From positions 201,407-265,406 of the forward strand of contig CAAAJI010000015.1 of the NCBI GenBank assembly GCA_900642245.1: 64,000 nt of DNA, given 5' to 3'. Source of the stretch: Fragilaria radians. Taxonomy: Eukaryota; Bacillariophyta; Fragilariophyceae; Fragilariales; Fragilariaceae. Below are positions 11,677-22,258 of this stretch, in pieces. The position numbers were made by a program, and so were the translations under genes. The notes under the pieces were generated by a model that had not been told where the DNA came from, made no database searches, and worked only from the letters and a program-made list of their open reading frames with translations. The first letter of the stretch is position 1. The number at the start of each line of letters is the position of its first letter.

Positions 11677-12870
11677 ATGGTGAAAACATCACAATTCCTT
11701 ATCTTGGCATCCAATATAATGATGACCTGCCAAGGATTTCACAGTAGTCATTGGAAGAATGATCAATCATTAACAAAGTTGAAATTGATCTTGAAGCCAG
11801 AGAAAATCTTATCCAGTGAGAGTTACGAGACTATTTTGGATGGTAAAATAGCAATCATTCCAGAATTTCTTTTACCTCATGACATCGAAAGCTTACGATC
11901 CGATGCCAAGGAGATGTGGAATGGTCATTACTTCACAACGGATGCCCTCGCATCGTATGGTACGTCGGGGACATTTGATCCCTCACGCGATCGATCTGTA
12001 GTCAAATTGAAGCAATGGAAAGATAGCTCCTTGGGTTCATTTGCCACTCGTCAATCTTTTGGCTCTCGGATGGCAGACCTTCGAGCTGATTTGGCATATC
12101 ATTTGAATCGTCCGGAATTAAACCGAGGATTAGCCACGACACAATACGGATACGGTTCGACGGAAATTTCCTATACACGATTTGGTCCAGGAGCGTACTT
12201 GAAACGGCATGTAGATGAACACCATGAAGAGCTTAAGGATACTGCTGGTTGGATGCAACCAACACGACGTAGTCTTAGCTGGCTGATTTACTTGAATGAG
12301 AACGATTGGGATACGGGGAAACATGGCGGTGCACTCCGAGTTTATCCTCGTTCATCAACGCCAGTCCGACCTATCGGAGCCAACAGCAATGGTGACCTTC
12401 AAGTAGCCTGGGCCCGACCGGTGGCGTGGGATCCCTTCGAACGACCTGTCTTCTTATCTCGTCTATCCAACCATAAGTGTGTGCTGTATATCATGAAACA
12501 TGAAAACGATGTCCACCAACGTATAAACCTAACTCCAGAATTCGACTCACATCCCATCCTATATGTGGCGGGATCCGAACTTCTAACGCGAAAGTTGTTG
12601 CTAGAAAAACATTGGGCAGATCGCTTCCAATTGATTGAACCTCCGAAATCAAAATTAGATGACTTGAAGTTATTCTCTACGACACGAGACGACAGTGAAG
12701 AACAGCATGAATCAACACTCCTTGCTGATGTCAATCCCATTGGTGGGACATTGGTCATCTTTGATTCTGTTGCCTTACCCCATGAGGTCATGCCAACAAA
12801 ACAACGTGAACGTTGGGCAACATCTGGCTGGTTTCATGAAGACCAGCAAGAACCTGCAAGGGAAGGATAG
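11677..12870 (+). CDS. Secretory 2-oxoglutarate/Fe(II) dioxygenase (prolyl 4-hydroxylase-like)
   Basis: 397-residue intronless protein. The ATG at 11677 sits in a good context (GCCATGG) and begins a signal peptide or anchor, MVKTSQFLILASNIMM. The oxygenase fold shows YTRFGPGAYLKRHVDEHHEE with the H178-x-D180 iron ligands, a core strand RRSLSWLIYLNE, the conserved G-G-A/T-L strands (GGALRVYP and GGTLVIFDS), the distal iron ligand H369 (ALPHEV) and R379 ten residues later for 2-oxoglutarate, then WATSGWFHE. This is the HxD...H...R pattern of the P4H superfamily. Between the iron ligands is an insertion of roughly 100 residues (about 220-340), larger than usual. Likely in the ER or secreted; the substrate is unknown. 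A second oxygenase lies 1.4 kb downstream on the same strand but belongs to a different subgroup. Confidence 0.85.
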   Translation: MVKTSQFLILASNIMMTCQGFHSSHWKNDQSLTKLKLILKPEKILSSESYETILDGKIAIIPEFLLPHDIESLRSDAKEMWNGHYFTTDALASYGTSGTFDPSRDRSVVKLKQWKDSSLGSFATRQSFGSRMADLRADLAYHLNRPELNRGLATTQYGYGSTEISYTRFGPGAYLKRHVDEHHEELKDTAGWMQPTRRSLSWLIYLNENDWDTGKHGGALRVYPRSSTPVRPIGANSNGDLQVAWARPVAWDPFERPVFLSRLSNHKCVLYIMKHENDVHQRINLTPEFDSHPILYVAGSELLTRKLLLEKHWADRFQLIEPPKSKLDDLKLFSTTRDDSEEQHESTLLADVNPIGGTLVIFDSVALPHEVMPTKQRERWATSGWFHEDQQEPAREG

Positions 12871-14286
12871 CCTTTACTAATCCTATTGTTTTGCGACTGT
12901 GATTCAATCCTTCTCTTGTTTTCTAAACATTAGCTTCCCTTTGATAAGAGTTGAGAATAAAAAGATAACTACCAAGGTGGCCTACATGGTCACCAAGAAC
13001 ATTGATCCAGTCGTTAGCTATAGAAATAAAATTCTCTTGCCAGTAACATAAATGTAATTTTTGAAGTAATAATCTGTATTTCTCAGAAGTTTTCTGAAAA
13101 AGTGATTCGTAAGGCCGATTCAATGTTTCTATGAAAAACTGCATATTGCTTTAAATAAATATCAAGTTGATTAGTAAAGTTCGTTCAATTGATTTGATTG
13201 AAAGGAAGTGTGGAAAATAATTGGTGACTACTAAAAGATACCTAAAGCAGATAGCCTTAAAATATCATTTGTTGGTAACAAAATGAAGGGAGTGAATTGG
13301 ACAATTGAATTATAACTGGTATTTATGGCAAACTCAAAGGGATTCACAATTCACAAACACTTGGCAATGTAATGGATGATATAGGCTGTAATTAGATGAT
13401 TGAATGATCAGTCTTGGTTAACCAATATATTTGGCATAGGCTTTTGTTCCATTAATAAAAAAATGATATGTTGAATCATGTTAAGTTGTTGGAGGCAAAG
13501 GATGCTTTTCCTTCATCATTGTTTTACATGGTTCTGAATGTATTTTTCGAGTGAAAAAGTTCGTAAAAAATGGTTGTCTTGACTTTATCCTTATTGAGGG
13601 AGGGTTCGGATGTTGCATTCTGTGTGTCAACAATGCCTTGATGTTCGTATTTTTACTGTCGACTCCGTGAGTACGCTTGCTACTATAGCCTTTTCTAATA
13701 GTAGGTTGAAATTTTTAACATAAAGTCAAACCCGTTCAAAATCTTCGTAGAAAAATTTCTTTTTCCGACACAGAAGCGACTTTTAAGATTATTCGCATCA
13801 TCCATCCCCTTCATTATAGAAGTATCCTACCTCTGTGAACATTCAAAAGGCTACCAATTTTCGATCCATTGACCAAAAGTAATCGAAGTGAAGAAACACG
13901 CGATCGATCGTAGGGACGAGAAATCGAAATAGACACAACGATTTAGAGTTTTTTTTCTTTCCCGGGATTGTAGTTTTTAGGCATTTTTTCGCTCTTTCGT
14001 GGAAGGATTGAAACACGATCGAAGTAACATTTCTTCAGGCTCTACTTGAAAGGCTTCTGTTTCTTTGATCAATTACTATTTATACAGTCAAATTTCGATT
14101 TGGAAGGCTTCCTTGATTTTGTATTTGAGTGATTCATTTTTTAGGAAAGATTGATTGGATTTCCAGTTGAGATTTCTAAAAGAAAAAAGTCAAAACAACT
14201 TTGGAGCTTGTCATTGAACATTAAAGGATTGACACATTCAATCAACAACTATTAAAAGAGTACAAAAAATATAACGAAGACATCAA
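12871..14286. other. Intergenic between two oxygenase genes
   Basis: No gene seen. The 3' part, from about 13560, is presumably the promoter and 5' UTR of the lipidated oxygenase. It contains the palindrome CGATCGATCG at 13901-13910 and long T and A runs, but no motif I can name. Confidence 0.4.
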
Positions 14287-15450
14287 ATGGGAAATTGCCG
14301 CTCGAGTAGTGCCATCGTTGTTGAACCTCCAATTTTGGATGGAGCGGGTCCTTCGGAATTGAATGATACACCCTTTCCAGATCCGTTTGTGTACGACTTA
14401 ATTCGACGCAATCCTCATCATTCTAATGGTCAGTTTCATTTGTTGTATAAGAAAGGAAAACCTTCGATTCCTTCGGAGGTCCGTCATTCACCATCGTCCT
14501 TCATGAATAAGACTTCAGTCCGACAAAACAAAGTCGAAGCGTCCACACGATTGGTTTGGAGGAAACTGGAATCCAATCAACAAGCTCCTCTCTCACAAAC
14601 GCATGTCTATGCAATTCGATCCCTGGAAACGTTGGAACAACGACCTCCGGATCAACCCTTGTGGCTAAATTGTGAAAAACAAGATGTCGATTTAAGTGTC
14701 GATCCTTATCAACCGGCTGCCATGGCCGTCCCACCTGCAATACCAGGTACGTATATTTCATGAAAATTCCTCGAATTCATTCTGTATCTTATTTTAATCT
14801 TCATACACCCATCTATTCCCAAAATTGAAGTGCACGATTGGGTTTGTGTATCAGATGAGTTGGACATTTACATATGTGATACGGGACTTACATCCGAAGA
14901 ATGTGACGCGCTTGTTCAAACAACAGAACAGGTATGTCGGGGGCAATATGCCGCTTATACCTATGCCAAGCAAACATTAGGATGTCGAGAGTTCCCTCTA
15001 TTAGCGAATCAAGCTTGGGATGCAGTTCATCGAGTTATTCATTGCATCTGGTCCCGATTCCCTTCCAGTCGAAACTTGCAATTGGACGACCGAGAACCTC
15101 ATATAGTAAAATATGATGTCACCAAGAAGGAGCGTCAGAAACTTGATATGCATACTGACAAGTCAGAATGGACATTTCTTATTGCTTTAAGCGATGGATG
15201 TGGTTTGGATTACGAAGGAGGTGGAACTTATTTTGAAGCTCTGGATGCAACAATTCATGTCCAACGAGGGCATGCGCTGATCTTTCCGGGTCGGCTGAGA
15301 CATTGCGGTCAACGAATCACAAAGGGTCTGCGATTTTTATTGGTAGGATTCTTGGTGGACAAGACGACAGCGGGGACACCGCAAATTCCTACCGGATCTG
15401 CTGGTGGTGGTCAGCTAACCACTACTGATCAAAATGTATCTGAAGCATAA
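14287..15450 (+). CDS. Lipid-anchored 2-oxoglutarate/Fe(II) dioxygenase, two exons
   Basis: Exons 14287-14746 and 14831-15450 join in frame (G|TG gives Val154) to a 359-residue protein. The N-terminus MGNCRSSS is a textbook N-myristoylation signal (Gly2, Ser/small residues) with Cys4 for palmitoylation, predicting tethering to a cytosolic membrane face. Residues 10-150 form a polar, Pro-rich region with no known domain. The C-terminal domain (about 155-330) is prolyl-4-hydroxylase-like: DELDIYICDTGLTSEECDAL at its start, iron ligands H261-x-D263 (MHTDKSEWTFLIALS), GGGTYFE, HVQRGHALIFPG, distal ligand H311 and R321 (HCGQRITKGLRFL), then LVGFLVD. The same HxD...H and +10 Arg spacing occurs in the upstream oxygenase, but the sequences differ greatly, so this is not a recent tandem duplicate. 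The substrate is unknown. Confidence 0.88.
14747..14830 (+). other. Intron of the lipid-anchored oxygenase gene
   Basis: 84 bp, GTACGT donor and TTGAAG acceptor. Removing it joins PAIP to VHDWVC in frame. The retained-intron reading would stop at 14763, before the catalytic domain. Confidence 0.85.
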
Positions 15451-16806
15451 CTTCCCTGGAATGTATATGAACCAAGGAAAGGACTGTTTAGAAAGTCCAT
15501 TTTGTACTTAAAATATATCACTTTTATTGGGCAACAGACCAATATTGTGTGATTGCAGATGAGATAAGATTCTTCCATACGACATAAATCTTGAAAAGAA
15601 CTAGCAACTTCACTATTTTACTTGTAGGAATATTCTAATGTTATTTTCAAATCAAGCTAGAAGGGAACGCAGTACCATATATCCTAGCATTATGGAGCAT
15701 TATGCACCTTTCCTATCCAGGTCCCAAAGCTTGCTTTCTATTTCCTTGTCTTTGAAAAAGGAATTTACTCCTCTTCGACATTGCTACTACAAGTGTATTC
15801 CCAGAAATCAGCCACTGTGTAGATAGAATCCGTGATTTGACATTTTGGAAGCCATTGCTTCACCCATAGGAAGACATCACTGATAATCCTACAATTGACT
15901 TCCCTAGTAGAAATTAAGGAAAGAATTGAATCAAGTAGTAATCTTAGATTTATTTACCCCATGCACTCATAGAAGCATTTAGGAGTGCAAGTCGTTTTAT
16001 CATTGTCTTTTCCAAGAACTGCGAATAGGACATGTGTCCACCGTGAGATAAATTTTTTGAGTAAAAGTTGGCATTAGGTATTCAAGAGCACTAGCCCACA
16101 CGTTGATAGAGACACAGCCTTGGTGTGGTTAAACAAATAAGGATGAAAACTATTGGGACTTTAAGTGAGTTTAATAATGAGACTGTTGGTGAAGAATTCA
16201 TTTAAAAACTGTATATGGATGTAAGCACCCTTGAAGGAGATGACACAATAGAGTGTTTGAACGCATACTTGAGAAAGAGTTGATAATTGGTTACAGATGT
16301 ATCAAGAAGCAGAATAGCAAATCCCAAAATAAATAAATATACCATCTCTTGTCTGGCGGAAGCACAACACTCTGCATGCATAACACGTGTATTGGCAACA
16401 AAAGTGTGTTTAACATCTGTTTGTCCGATGCTAGTCTGGTTTTTAACCGTTCATTTTTCCCCAAATAGCATCCTTTGGTACACATTTCGCATGATGGCAA
16501 GTGTATACTACTCCTAATTTTTTGCGGCTTTTCCGAAACGCTTCATTCTGGATAGTAAATTTGTACATAGTCTCCAAATCGGATTTCATCCACATTTTCT
16601 GTGAAGTTATAGAATCTGGTATCTTATCAAATAAGTCAATCTTATGGCAGATTTATTCCCTGTTCGGTAATCCTTCATTATCCAAAACGTGCAATTATTG
16701 ATAGAGAATTAATTGTCTTGGGAGTTTGAAGCGACTTTGCTTCATGGATTTTTTAGTTTCCAATAAGATAATTTCTACAGACTGGGACTACAATCACGAT
16801 TAGACC
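15451..16806. other. Intergenic, no gene recognised
   Basis: Several short open frames occur near 16290-16700, but they overlap on both strands and lack motifs. The last ~100 bp lead into the sensor-TPR gene. Confidence 0.4.
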
Positions 16807-19800
16807 ATGGATACCACCGATAGCGATTGCCTGGATACTGAATGTAATGATCTTAAGCTAGGAGATTCATTCATGCTCAACAAAGGAAAAAGTTCTTTAA
16901 TGAGAAGATGTTTATCAGCAACGTGTCTACGTCCAAATATGTCATTAAGGAGACAAATTTTTCTTTCGTTCGGTGTTGTAATCACGTTAACTCTAGGCAT
17001 TGTTATGCTTGCAGGAATATCCACGTTATCTTACTCCAGCACAAGAGTAAAAGATATGTCTCGTGATAAGCTGCAGATTCAAGTCGTAGAGAAAGTTTTC
17101 ACTTTGTCACGAGTCATCGCGGAAACTCTGACTACGTCGTTAGATGACATGAAAGGATTTGCTGCGATTCTAGTGGAGGTAACAAGAGATCGATTTATGG
17201 GGTATCCTGATCATCCTGGATATCTTAATGATTCTCTAGTTCCATTTCTTGATATGATTACTGAAAGAAACGTGTATCCACTAAAATCGGATTCACTCCT
17301 TCCATTGGATTGGGAGTTTCTCATCACAGAGAAGTCCATTAGGGAAACGAAGGAAAGTCTGTCTAATCGAGAAAGTTGGTATGATGTAGATAATGTTGAC
17401 GCTGGAAATGCTGTCATTCGTTTTCAGGGAGCTTGTAATCCAAATGCAAAGAATATTTCTACGCGAGGATACTTCTCCAACTGTTCTAAAGCAAACAATG
17501 ATGTAACAACAGGCGGTATGGTGCATCCTACACTCACTTTTCAGGCTATACATAAAAAAGCATCAGATTTTGCTACGGCTATTCTAAAGCCTATATATGA
17601 ATATTCCTCAAGTGTCAAGACTGTCGGATTATTTTTTGTGAACTCCGGTGCCGGAGCATACGTTGCATTCCCAGCCTTCACCATTAACAGCTCAACATCA
17701 TATGAAGCAACTGATTGCAATTGGTTGTTCGAATCAAATCCATTTGCAAAAGATAGGACGATTGGAACTGAGGAAATGGTCAACCGTTGTCATCGCAATG
17801 GAGAAGAAGTTAAAAATGCATTCTACAACCCATTGGAACGAAGTTGGTGCAAATCCCAAATTTTAGATCCGTTTCAGATCCATATCTATGGCCCATACGA
17901 AGACGCCTTCACACCAGGCCTTATCTTAGTGACGGTGGGTCAAGCTGTCTATGACAGTATCACCAAAGAGTTGATTGCTTGTACCCTCATTGACGTATCA
18001 CTTGATGAATTAACTAGAGAGATTGAAAGATTCAAATTTTCAGAGTCATCGGAGGTAACTCTTATTCGGTGGGATGACGGAACCATTGTAACTACAACTA
18101 GATGGAGCTCTGTGGGATCAAATTCGATCAATGATTTCCATGACCTAGAAGAATCTAGTATATTCATGGACCTTAAAAGTCAATTCATCACATCATATCC
18201 GATGGGCTTTGGAAACGAGAAGCATAATCAGGTATTGATATCGGACAACGCTGCTTATGCTTTTCATCCGTTGCCTATACCTCCATCGGTTTACGATCCT
18301 GACTATATACCTGAATTTGCCGTCATCATAAAACTTGAAGCGAAAGAAATTTACGCAGATATGGTCAATCTCGATAAATCTATTGACGAAAGAATGTCAA
18401 ACGCAGTTGGTGTAACCTTGATCGCTGGTTTTGTGTCTGGTCTAGTCTCATTGCTTATTATACTTCTCATTTCTTTTTATTTGACGCAGCCATTGCATTG
18501 GATGAACGAAGTTAGCGATCAAATAATTCAGTCTCTCGGTTCTTTATCTAAAAAATTCAATTTTGAAAGGGAAAGGTTGTCGTTTGATATGTGTCCAAAG
18601 ACTGAAGTTTCCTTACTCCTTCTTCAATTTCAACGTTTACTTAAGAAATTCTCAGGTGAGGGGACAGCTAAACTACAACTCCGAAAAGAAAGAGAAATAC
18701 AAAATAATTTTCAATTGGACGATTCCCTTACAAGTCTTTACAAAAAAAGGTCTGGTATTTCTCTCAACTATGAAGATCAATATGACGACAAAAAGACATC
18801 TGATGATGAAGCTGTCATGATTTTGCCAGAAAAAATTCATTTCGGGTCCCTTTACCGATCTTGTGATAATACTTCAACTGCTTCCTTTCAATCGTATCAA
18901 GGAAATATTGATTTGAATGATGTAAGGATCTTTTCCTCTCCTCTATTTTGGTGGATACTTATCTCTATTGTTCTTCCCATCCTTGTCGCGACGAGTGTGA
19001 TATCAATATATGTAATTTTGAAAACATCAAACGAACTTAACCTCTTCATCCATGTTGTTGAATCTACGTTCATTAGCATGGAACAAAAATCAGCGTCAAT
19101 CCTCGTCAAAGCACGAGCTACCTATTCTTCAAGGGCGATTGCGTCGGTTACACGAGATGTTTTCTTACTGGGACGAATTTCAGGTTGGTTGTTTTTTGGT
19201 GCCATTCAAAATTCCAACGTGATGACGAAGATGGTTACAGCAGCTGAACAGTGCAAGTCCGCAGTTTCTATGAAAGATACAAGTGCCTGCGCTTTTCTTC
19301 AAAACAGATCCAACACTCCTTGTGACTGCAGCTGGTCAAGTATGGAATTCGGAACATCGTTTCCCTGTTTTGACTACAAAGAGAATCGTCGATACATGCA
19401 AAATCTATGGTGGTTTGGCTCAAAACAAGACGCATGGCCAAATGGAGAAATCAATTCTTCAGGTTATCCAAAGGTTGCTGATGCACCAAATAGAACTTCA
19501 TGGTGGAGTAATTGGGATAGTGTTCCTGGGGCCGATACTCAACGCTCTGATTCTCAAAGCAGTACTGTGTATGAGATGTTGAAAAAGCTTTCCAGTCAAT
19601 CCATGGTGCAAATTCCCTTGCACAATTACAGGATTCGAAAACAGGCAATAGGCACTCACAGCTATACATCTTTTGATATGAATGGCATACATTCTGGTTA
19701 CACTGGATGCGACCACTTATACCCCTATGCTTCTCAGTTTACCTCTAACAACTCTGTTGCAGAAGTTAATCCCAATCTCTGTCCATCTGGAAAATACGGT

Positions 19801-21699
19801 TATGACCCACGATGTCAGATGTGGTACATTAATGCAAAGCGTCAGCATGCTGAGAAAAAAGACCCTCTTTACATTTCACCTCCACATTTTTTTGCTGATG
19901 GAAATTCAATTGGACAGTCACTCGTCTTACCCATAGAAGACGAAAATGTTTACCTCGGTCAAGTCTCTGTAGATTTTTCAATTGATCCTATCCTGAGAGT
20001 GATGAATCAAGAAGAAACTCCACTTTTAAGTGGAGGCTTCCGTGTTGTTATTTCGACGAAGAAAGATAATTCAAGTTCTGACATATTAGTCTCTCCAAAT
20101 TTTGATATCGAAGAGACGTTGAAGACCGGGGAATACCAAACTATTGTACAATATCTCTTGCCTTATGATTTGTGTGATGACAATATCGACAAAGGATGTC
20201 AAAATATTGAAGCTTTTACCGATATCATTACAGAAATGAAAGGGGGTAAATCGGGAGCGACATCGTTTAATCGTACGGCCGAGAATGGAGAAATCGAGAC
20301 CATCTTTTGGACCTTTGCCCCTATCGAAGTTAATAGCTTTCGCCAAATCAGTAATGCGAATTTGACTCGTGGAGTAACCAAATTCAATTCCTCCGTATTT
20401 TCTATCGGATTTGGGATCCCGTTTACAGGTTTACATGACAGTCATGAGAGCATTCAGCAAAATTTGAACTCCTCCTTTTTCCTTTCCACAATAATTCTTT
20501 GTATCATTCTAACTATATTGTTTTCCGTTGTGTCCTTTACTTGTGCACAAATCATTGCTTCTATAGTGATTCCATTTTCCCGACTTCTAAAATTCATAAC
20601 TTTGATTAATGAACAATCCCTAATGGATGACGCCGGTGAAATCTGTGGTGCTTCCACTGATATGACTAGAGTTTTCTGCACTTTGGAGCACTTGCGACTC
20701 ATAGTGCAAATTGCCAACTCGGCGCTTTTTGCCGGTGACTTGAAATCAGCATATGAAACGCTTCAGACTGCTCTTCAGCTGTTCAAAAAATTGGAGAACC
20801 AAAAAGCAATTGGAATCACTTTGAATAATCTTGGGAATACGATGCTTTGCATTTATAAAGTAATGAAAGTCGAAAATCGACCAGAGAGCTGTGGAATGTT
20901 GAAAGAAGAGGTCATTAGAAGAGGGATAGATTACTTCCAAGGTGCCATCGACCAAGGGGAAGAAGCGTTGAAGAAGATTAATGATGATGAAGGATGGTCA
21001 ACGAACTACCTTATATTCATGCAGCAATTGTCCAATCGATACTTCAACCGGGCAATTTTCTTGTTAACCATCAAAGATGATCACCCTTTGCCTGATAATG
21101 CAGAGAGTCAAGCATTTCATGATTTGATGACTTCGAAAGATATGGACCGCGAGGTTGTGGACAATGGTGACAATCTCGGCTTTAAAGGAGACCGCGAAGA
21201 CTATTTTGATTTGCTACTGTTTCGAATCAAGGGAATTCTAAACTTGCTTTCTATGAGCTACGAAGATGTGTGGGGTATAGATGAGCTTGTAGAGGATGCT
21301 CATAAAGAACTAGTCAGCGCGCTGTATGAGCCACAGCATGATCTCTTCAATAGAATTAATCCTGCTGGTCAGAAGCAGCGCCTGGACTCTGTCATGATCC
21401 AACTTTTTATTCAGCGGAAGGATACCGCCAGCGCTGCTATTGTTGGAAGCAGAATGATGATTGAGGATGATTTGTTGATGAGTGACGCCGCACTTTGGGC
21501 GATCACTGGACTTCTTCAGTATATTTCAGCAATGGAAATGGACGAATTATCAAGTGAAAAACTGTCAGATGTAAAGTTACGGTTGCTTGATTACAAAAGC
21601 CAAATTAGTCAGTTTTCTGAGGGATTCAATACTGAACCTGGGAAAGAACAAGGTAGCAAGCGAGCCAGATTTAATGATATCTTAATGGAGAGATTCTAA
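16807..21699 (+). CDS. Four-TM double-sensor (Cache-like) receptor with TPR-like C-terminus
   Basis: 1,630-residue intronless protein; ATG in ACCATGG. Order: cytoplasmic N-tail (1-48); TM1 (50-72); extracytoplasmic sensor region 1 (about 80-530); TM2 (533-560) followed by a HAMP-like helix (QPLHWMNEVSDQ); cytoplasmic linker (570-710); TM3 (712-738); sensor region 2 (about 740-1215); TM4 (1222-1250) with a second juxtamembrane helix; then a helical C-terminus. In that tail ALFAGDLKSAYETLQTALQ and GITLNNLGNTML (about 1306-1345) read as TPR repeats. Both sensor regions have N-x-S/T sites, Cys, an aromatic-rich W/Y-x-x-P pattern and a Cache-like end (for example GQVSVDFSIDPIL). The TM-sensor-TM halves look like an internal duplication. 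No kinase, cyclase or phosphatase domain is present, so output is presumably through partners bound by the TPRs. The ligand is unknown. Confidence 0.8.
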   Translation: MDTTDSDCLDTECNDLKLGDSFMLNKGKSSLMRRCLSATCLRPNMSLRRQIFLSFGVVITLTLGIVMLAGISTLSYSSTRVKDMSRDKLQIQVVEKVFTLSRVIAETLTTSLDDMKGFAAILVEVTRDRFMGYPDHPGYLNDSLVPFLDMITERNVYPLKSDSLLPLDWEFLITEKSIRETKESLSNRESWYDVDNVDAGNAVIRFQGACNPNAKNISTRGYFSNCSKANNDVTTGGMVHPTLTFQAIHKKASDFATAILKPIYEYSSSVKTVGLFFVNSGAGAYVAFPAFTINSSTSYEATDCNWLFESNPFAKDRTIGTEEMVNRCHRNGEEVKNAFYNPLERSWCKSQILDPFQIHIYGPYEDAFTPGLILVTVGQAVYDSITKELIACTLIDVSLDELTREIERFKFSESSEVTLIRWDDGTIVTTTRWSSVGSNSINDFHDLEESSIFMDLKSQFITSYPMGFGNEKHNQVLISDNAAYAFHPLPIPPSVYDPDYIPEFAVIIKLEAKEIYADMVNLDKSIDERMSNAVGVTLIAGFVSGLVSLLIILLISFYLTQPLHWMNEVSDQIIQSLGSLSKKFNFERERLSFDMCPKTEVSLLLLQFQRLLKKFSGEGTAKLQLRKEREIQNNFQLDDSLTSLYKKRSGISLNYEDQYDDKKTSDDEAVMILPEKIHFGSLYRSCDNTSTASFQSYQGNIDLNDVRIFSSPLFWWILISIVLPILVATSVISIYVILKTSNELNLFIHVVESTFISMEQKSASILVKARATYSSRAIASVTRDVFLLGRISGWLFFGAIQNSNVMTKMVTAAEQCKSAVSMKDTSACAFLQNRSNTPCDCSWSSMEFGTSFPCFDYKENRRYMQNLWWFGSKQDAWPNGEINSSGYPKVADAPNRTSWWSNWDSVPGADTQRSDSQSSTVYEMLKKLSSQSMVQIPLHNYRIRKQAIGTHSYTSFDMNGIHSGYTGCDHLYPYASQFTSNNSVAEVNPNLCPSGKYGYDPRCQMWYINAKRQHAEKKDPLYISPPHFFADGNSIGQSLVLPIEDENVYLGQVSVDFSIDPILRVMNQEETPLLSGGFRVVISTKKDNSSSDILVSPNFDIEETLKTGEYQTIVQYLLPYDLCDDNIDKGCQNIEAFTDIITEMKGGKSGATSFNRTAENGEIETIFWTFAPIEVNSFRQISNANLTRGVTKFNSSVFSIGFGIPFTGLHDSHESIQQNLNSSFFLSTIILCIILTILFSVVSFTCAQIIASIVIPFSRLLKFITLINEQSLMDDAGEICGASTDMTRVFCTLEHLRLIVQIANSALFAGDLKSAYETLQTALQLFKKLENQKAIGITLNNLGNTMLCIYKVMKVENRPESCGMLKEEVIRRGIDYFQGAIDQGEEALKKINDDEGWSTNYLIFMQQLSNRYFNRAIFLLTIKDDHPLPDNAESQAFHDLMTSKDMDREVVDNGDNLGFKGDREDYFDLLLFRIKGILNLLSMSYEDVWGIDELVEDAHKELVSALYEPQHDLFNRINPAGQKQRLDSVMIQLFIQRKDTASAAIVGSRMMIEDDLLMSDAALWAITGLLQYISAMEMDELSSEKLSDVKLRLLDYKSQISQFSEGFNTEPGKEQGSKRARFNDILMERF

Positions 21700-22258
21700 T
21701 GGTGGAAACGGAGCCTTCAAAGTGTAATCGATATTGCTGGAAAATTAGGCTTATAAATGGACTAGCAGTACGGTTTTCCTTTCTATTGATTTCCGCAAAA
21801 TCTATGTATGAAACGAGGAAAATGGATTGTAGAGAGCTTGACTGATGAACTATTCATGATAGGAACGACAACAGTAGAGGTGGCAACTCAATCTATTTTT
21901 AATTTGGACATAGACATCCCTAGCTCACGAAAAACATGAGGCATATTGTCATATTAATAGCAATTATTGCTAAGAGAAAGAAGAGATATGATTGACAAAT
22001 TTACTTTTGGATCCCAAGTTGCTCAAGTAACCATGCTAGAGAGAACATGAATTGAAATGCTTCGAGTGCCAATAAATCCCATGAGATAGCCCAGGAAAAC
22101 TACATTTTGTGAGAGACTGTATCCAATTACATTATGTGATGCAGACTAAATGATGACTAGAATGTCAGATGACGAGTGAAGAAATAAAAGTTGCTTTCCG
22201 ATTTAATGATTTTCAACCTTATCCAAGTGTTAATATAGTTTTTGATACACAAATATCC
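21700..22258. other. Convergent intergenic region
   Basis: Separates the 3' ends of the sensor-TPR gene (+) and the coiled-coil gene (-). It holds untranslated ends; no gene seen. Confidence 0.5.

Noticed and set aside
12399..12791. 130-codon frame antisense to the secretory oxygenase
   Set aside because: Shadow of a strongly coding frame with intact catalytic residues.
16287..16701. Short overlapping open frames before the sensor-TPR gene
   Set aside because: Both strands open by chance, no motif, poor starts.
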